From assembly GCF_002327185.1 (NCBI RefSeq), contig NZ_CP018624.1, positions 682,001 to 746,000 on the forward strand: DNA of 64,000 nt, written 5' to 3'. Within the stretch, counting starts at the first letter, position 1. The number at the start of each line of letters is the position of its first letter. Shown one piece after another: positions 63,427 through 64,000 of the stretch. The position numbers were made by a program, and so were the translations under genes. The stretch is from Clostridium chauvoei. Lineage in GTDB: Bacteria; Bacillota; Clostridia; Clostridiales; Clostridiaceae. The notes under the pieces were generated by a model. The model saw nothing but the letters and a program-made list of their open reading frames with translations. It was not told the origin of the DNA and did no database searches.

Positions 63427-63729
63427 GGCTCCTCCTCTATTAATTTACATTTTTTACATTTTTATATCAATATTATACCAAATATGATAAATTTGTAAAT
63501 GGAAATCGCCAAACAAAATATTACAAAAAAGTAATAAATACCTAATACAATTACAGTAAAATATGTAGAATAAAGTAAATAAAGTTTTCAAATTGAAGAT
63601 AATAATATAAAAGACGATATATATATTAATTATATTGTGTCGAAATATTATAGAGTTGATATTAACTTAATTTGAAGGTAAAATATAATAAAGATACAAT
63701 TACATACAAAAGGAAAGGAAGTAAATGAT
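63427..63729. other. Intergenic region without recognised features
   Basis: About 300 bp of A/T-rich DNA between divergent small genes. AAAGGAAAGGAAG at 63709-63721 is the ribosome site of the following gene. I saw no clear promoter consensus, palindrome or terminator. Confidence 0.5.
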
Positions 63730-63933
63730 ATGGATTACAAAGACATGAAAATAGATGAAGTAATAAAAAAGATAAATGAACTTTACAAAAAAAGTAAAGA
63801 AGAAGGCTTAAATGAACAAGAAAAAGAAGAGCAACAAAAATTAAGAAGAATATATATTGATAGAGTAAAAAGTAATTTTAAAGTTCAATTAGAAGGAATT
63901 GAACCAAAAAATCCAACTAATAGAAAAAGTTAA
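63730..63933 (+). CDS. ynzC: DUF896 (UPF0291, YnzC-like) protein
   Basis: Small helical protein of 67 residues: IDEVIKKINELYKKSKEEGL, then NEQEKEEQQKLRRIYIDRVK and a polar C-terminus with KVQLEGIEPKNPTNRKS. This matches the DUF896/UPF0291 family of two-helix-hairpin proteins in Firmicutes (B. subtilis YnzC). Function unknown. A Glu/Gln-rich middle is typical. AAAGGAAGT is upstream. It is 13 bp ahead of the hprK-like gene, with which it is probably co-transcribed. Confidence 0.88.
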   Translation: MDYKDMKIDEVIKKINELYKKSKEEGLNEQEKEEQQKLRRIYIDRVKSNFKVQLEGIEPKNPTNRKS

Positions 63934-63946
63934 AGGGTGATGAATA

Positions 63947-64000
63947 GTGGCGGTTTCAGTTGAGAAGTTAATAAATGATTTTGATTTAGAGGTTTTAGTA
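63947..64000 (+). CDS. hprK: Start of a gene resembling HPr kinase/phosphorylase
   Basis: Only 18 codons are in the window: GTG start at 63947 with AAAGGGTGATG upstream, then VAVSVEKLINDFDLEVLV (initiator read as Met). This N-terminal pattern (VxKLIxxxxLEVL) is like that of HPr kinase/phosphorylase proteins of Firmicutes, which phosphorylate HPr Ser46 in carbon catabolite control. The assignment rests on a short sequence and is tentative. Confidence 0.5.
   Translation, partial: MAVSVEKLINDFDLEVLV

Overview
The base composition (very A+T-rich), the use of AGGAGG-type ribosome sites, the spore-former gene ytaF, HelD, a DegS-type kinase and two B12 riboswitches all point to a Firmicute of the genus Clostridium in the broad sense. 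The species cannot be fixed from sequence reading alone. The window is mostly ordinary chromosome with tightly packed operons, most of them closed by a clear hairpin-plus-T-run terminator. No tRNA, rRNA, CRISPR array or prophage was seen.

Layout. 1-4.4 kb is a sucrose operon: the end of a LacI-type repressor gene, two identical operators, a PTS EIIBC, a fructokinase and a sucrose-6-phosphate hydrolase. 4.4-11.9 kb holds a TetM-like ribosomal GTPase, a secreted M15 peptidase, a DegS-like kinase with a response regulator that lacks its DNA-binding half, a PHP phosphoesterase and a MATE pump. 11.9-13.2 kb is a decay or insertion zone with a truncated hypothetical gene, a GNAT fragment and a candidate type I toxin-antitoxin pair. 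13.3-30.3 kb is a large cobalamin region: riboswitch 1 with cobT-cobO-cobU-cobS-cobU2-cobC-cbiB-cobD, a cell-wall-anchored double 5'-nucleotidase, then riboswitch 2 with a BtuFCD-type importer, a Dph6-like ATPase and cobQ. This second operon is cut by a 1755-bp insertion sequence placed exactly at the end of the ABC ATPase gene, with an 8-bp target duplication.

30.5-43.2 kb carries a chemoreceptor, a PTS-IIC-like permease with a D-lactate-dehydrogenase-type enzyme and a HisC-like aminotransferase, a DUF488 protein, a lipoprotein, trmB, a ZIP transporter, an esterase-like hydrolase with a frameshifted acyltransferase, a NiaX-like vitamin transporter, glpP and mgsA. 43.4-53.0 kb carries an ACT/UPF0210 pair behind an attenuator-like leader, a BusR-like GntR/RCK_C regulator divergent from a BCCT osmolyte transporter with duplicated operator-like sites, helD, a flavodiiron protein and a cation exchanger. 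53-64 kb has a small Cys/His-rich protein, an unidentified structured small RNA, a membrane protein of unknown role, an L,D-transpeptidase-like protein, YyaL, an orphan adenine methyltransferase, ytaF, a CDF metal exporter with a palindrome-rich upstream region, a 6S RNA, and the start of an hprK-like gene.

How the parts join: cobalamin genes import or salvage corrinoids and finish them (adenosylation, aminopropanol arm, nucleotide loop, amidation) under B12 control. The sugar genes are typical PTS/LacI control. BusR-BCCT and the metal transporters serve ion and osmotic balance. The most unusual items are the nearly scarless IS insertion, the antisense small-protein module at 12.7-13.1 kb, the unassigned RNA at 53.4 kb and the HTH-less DegU-like protein.
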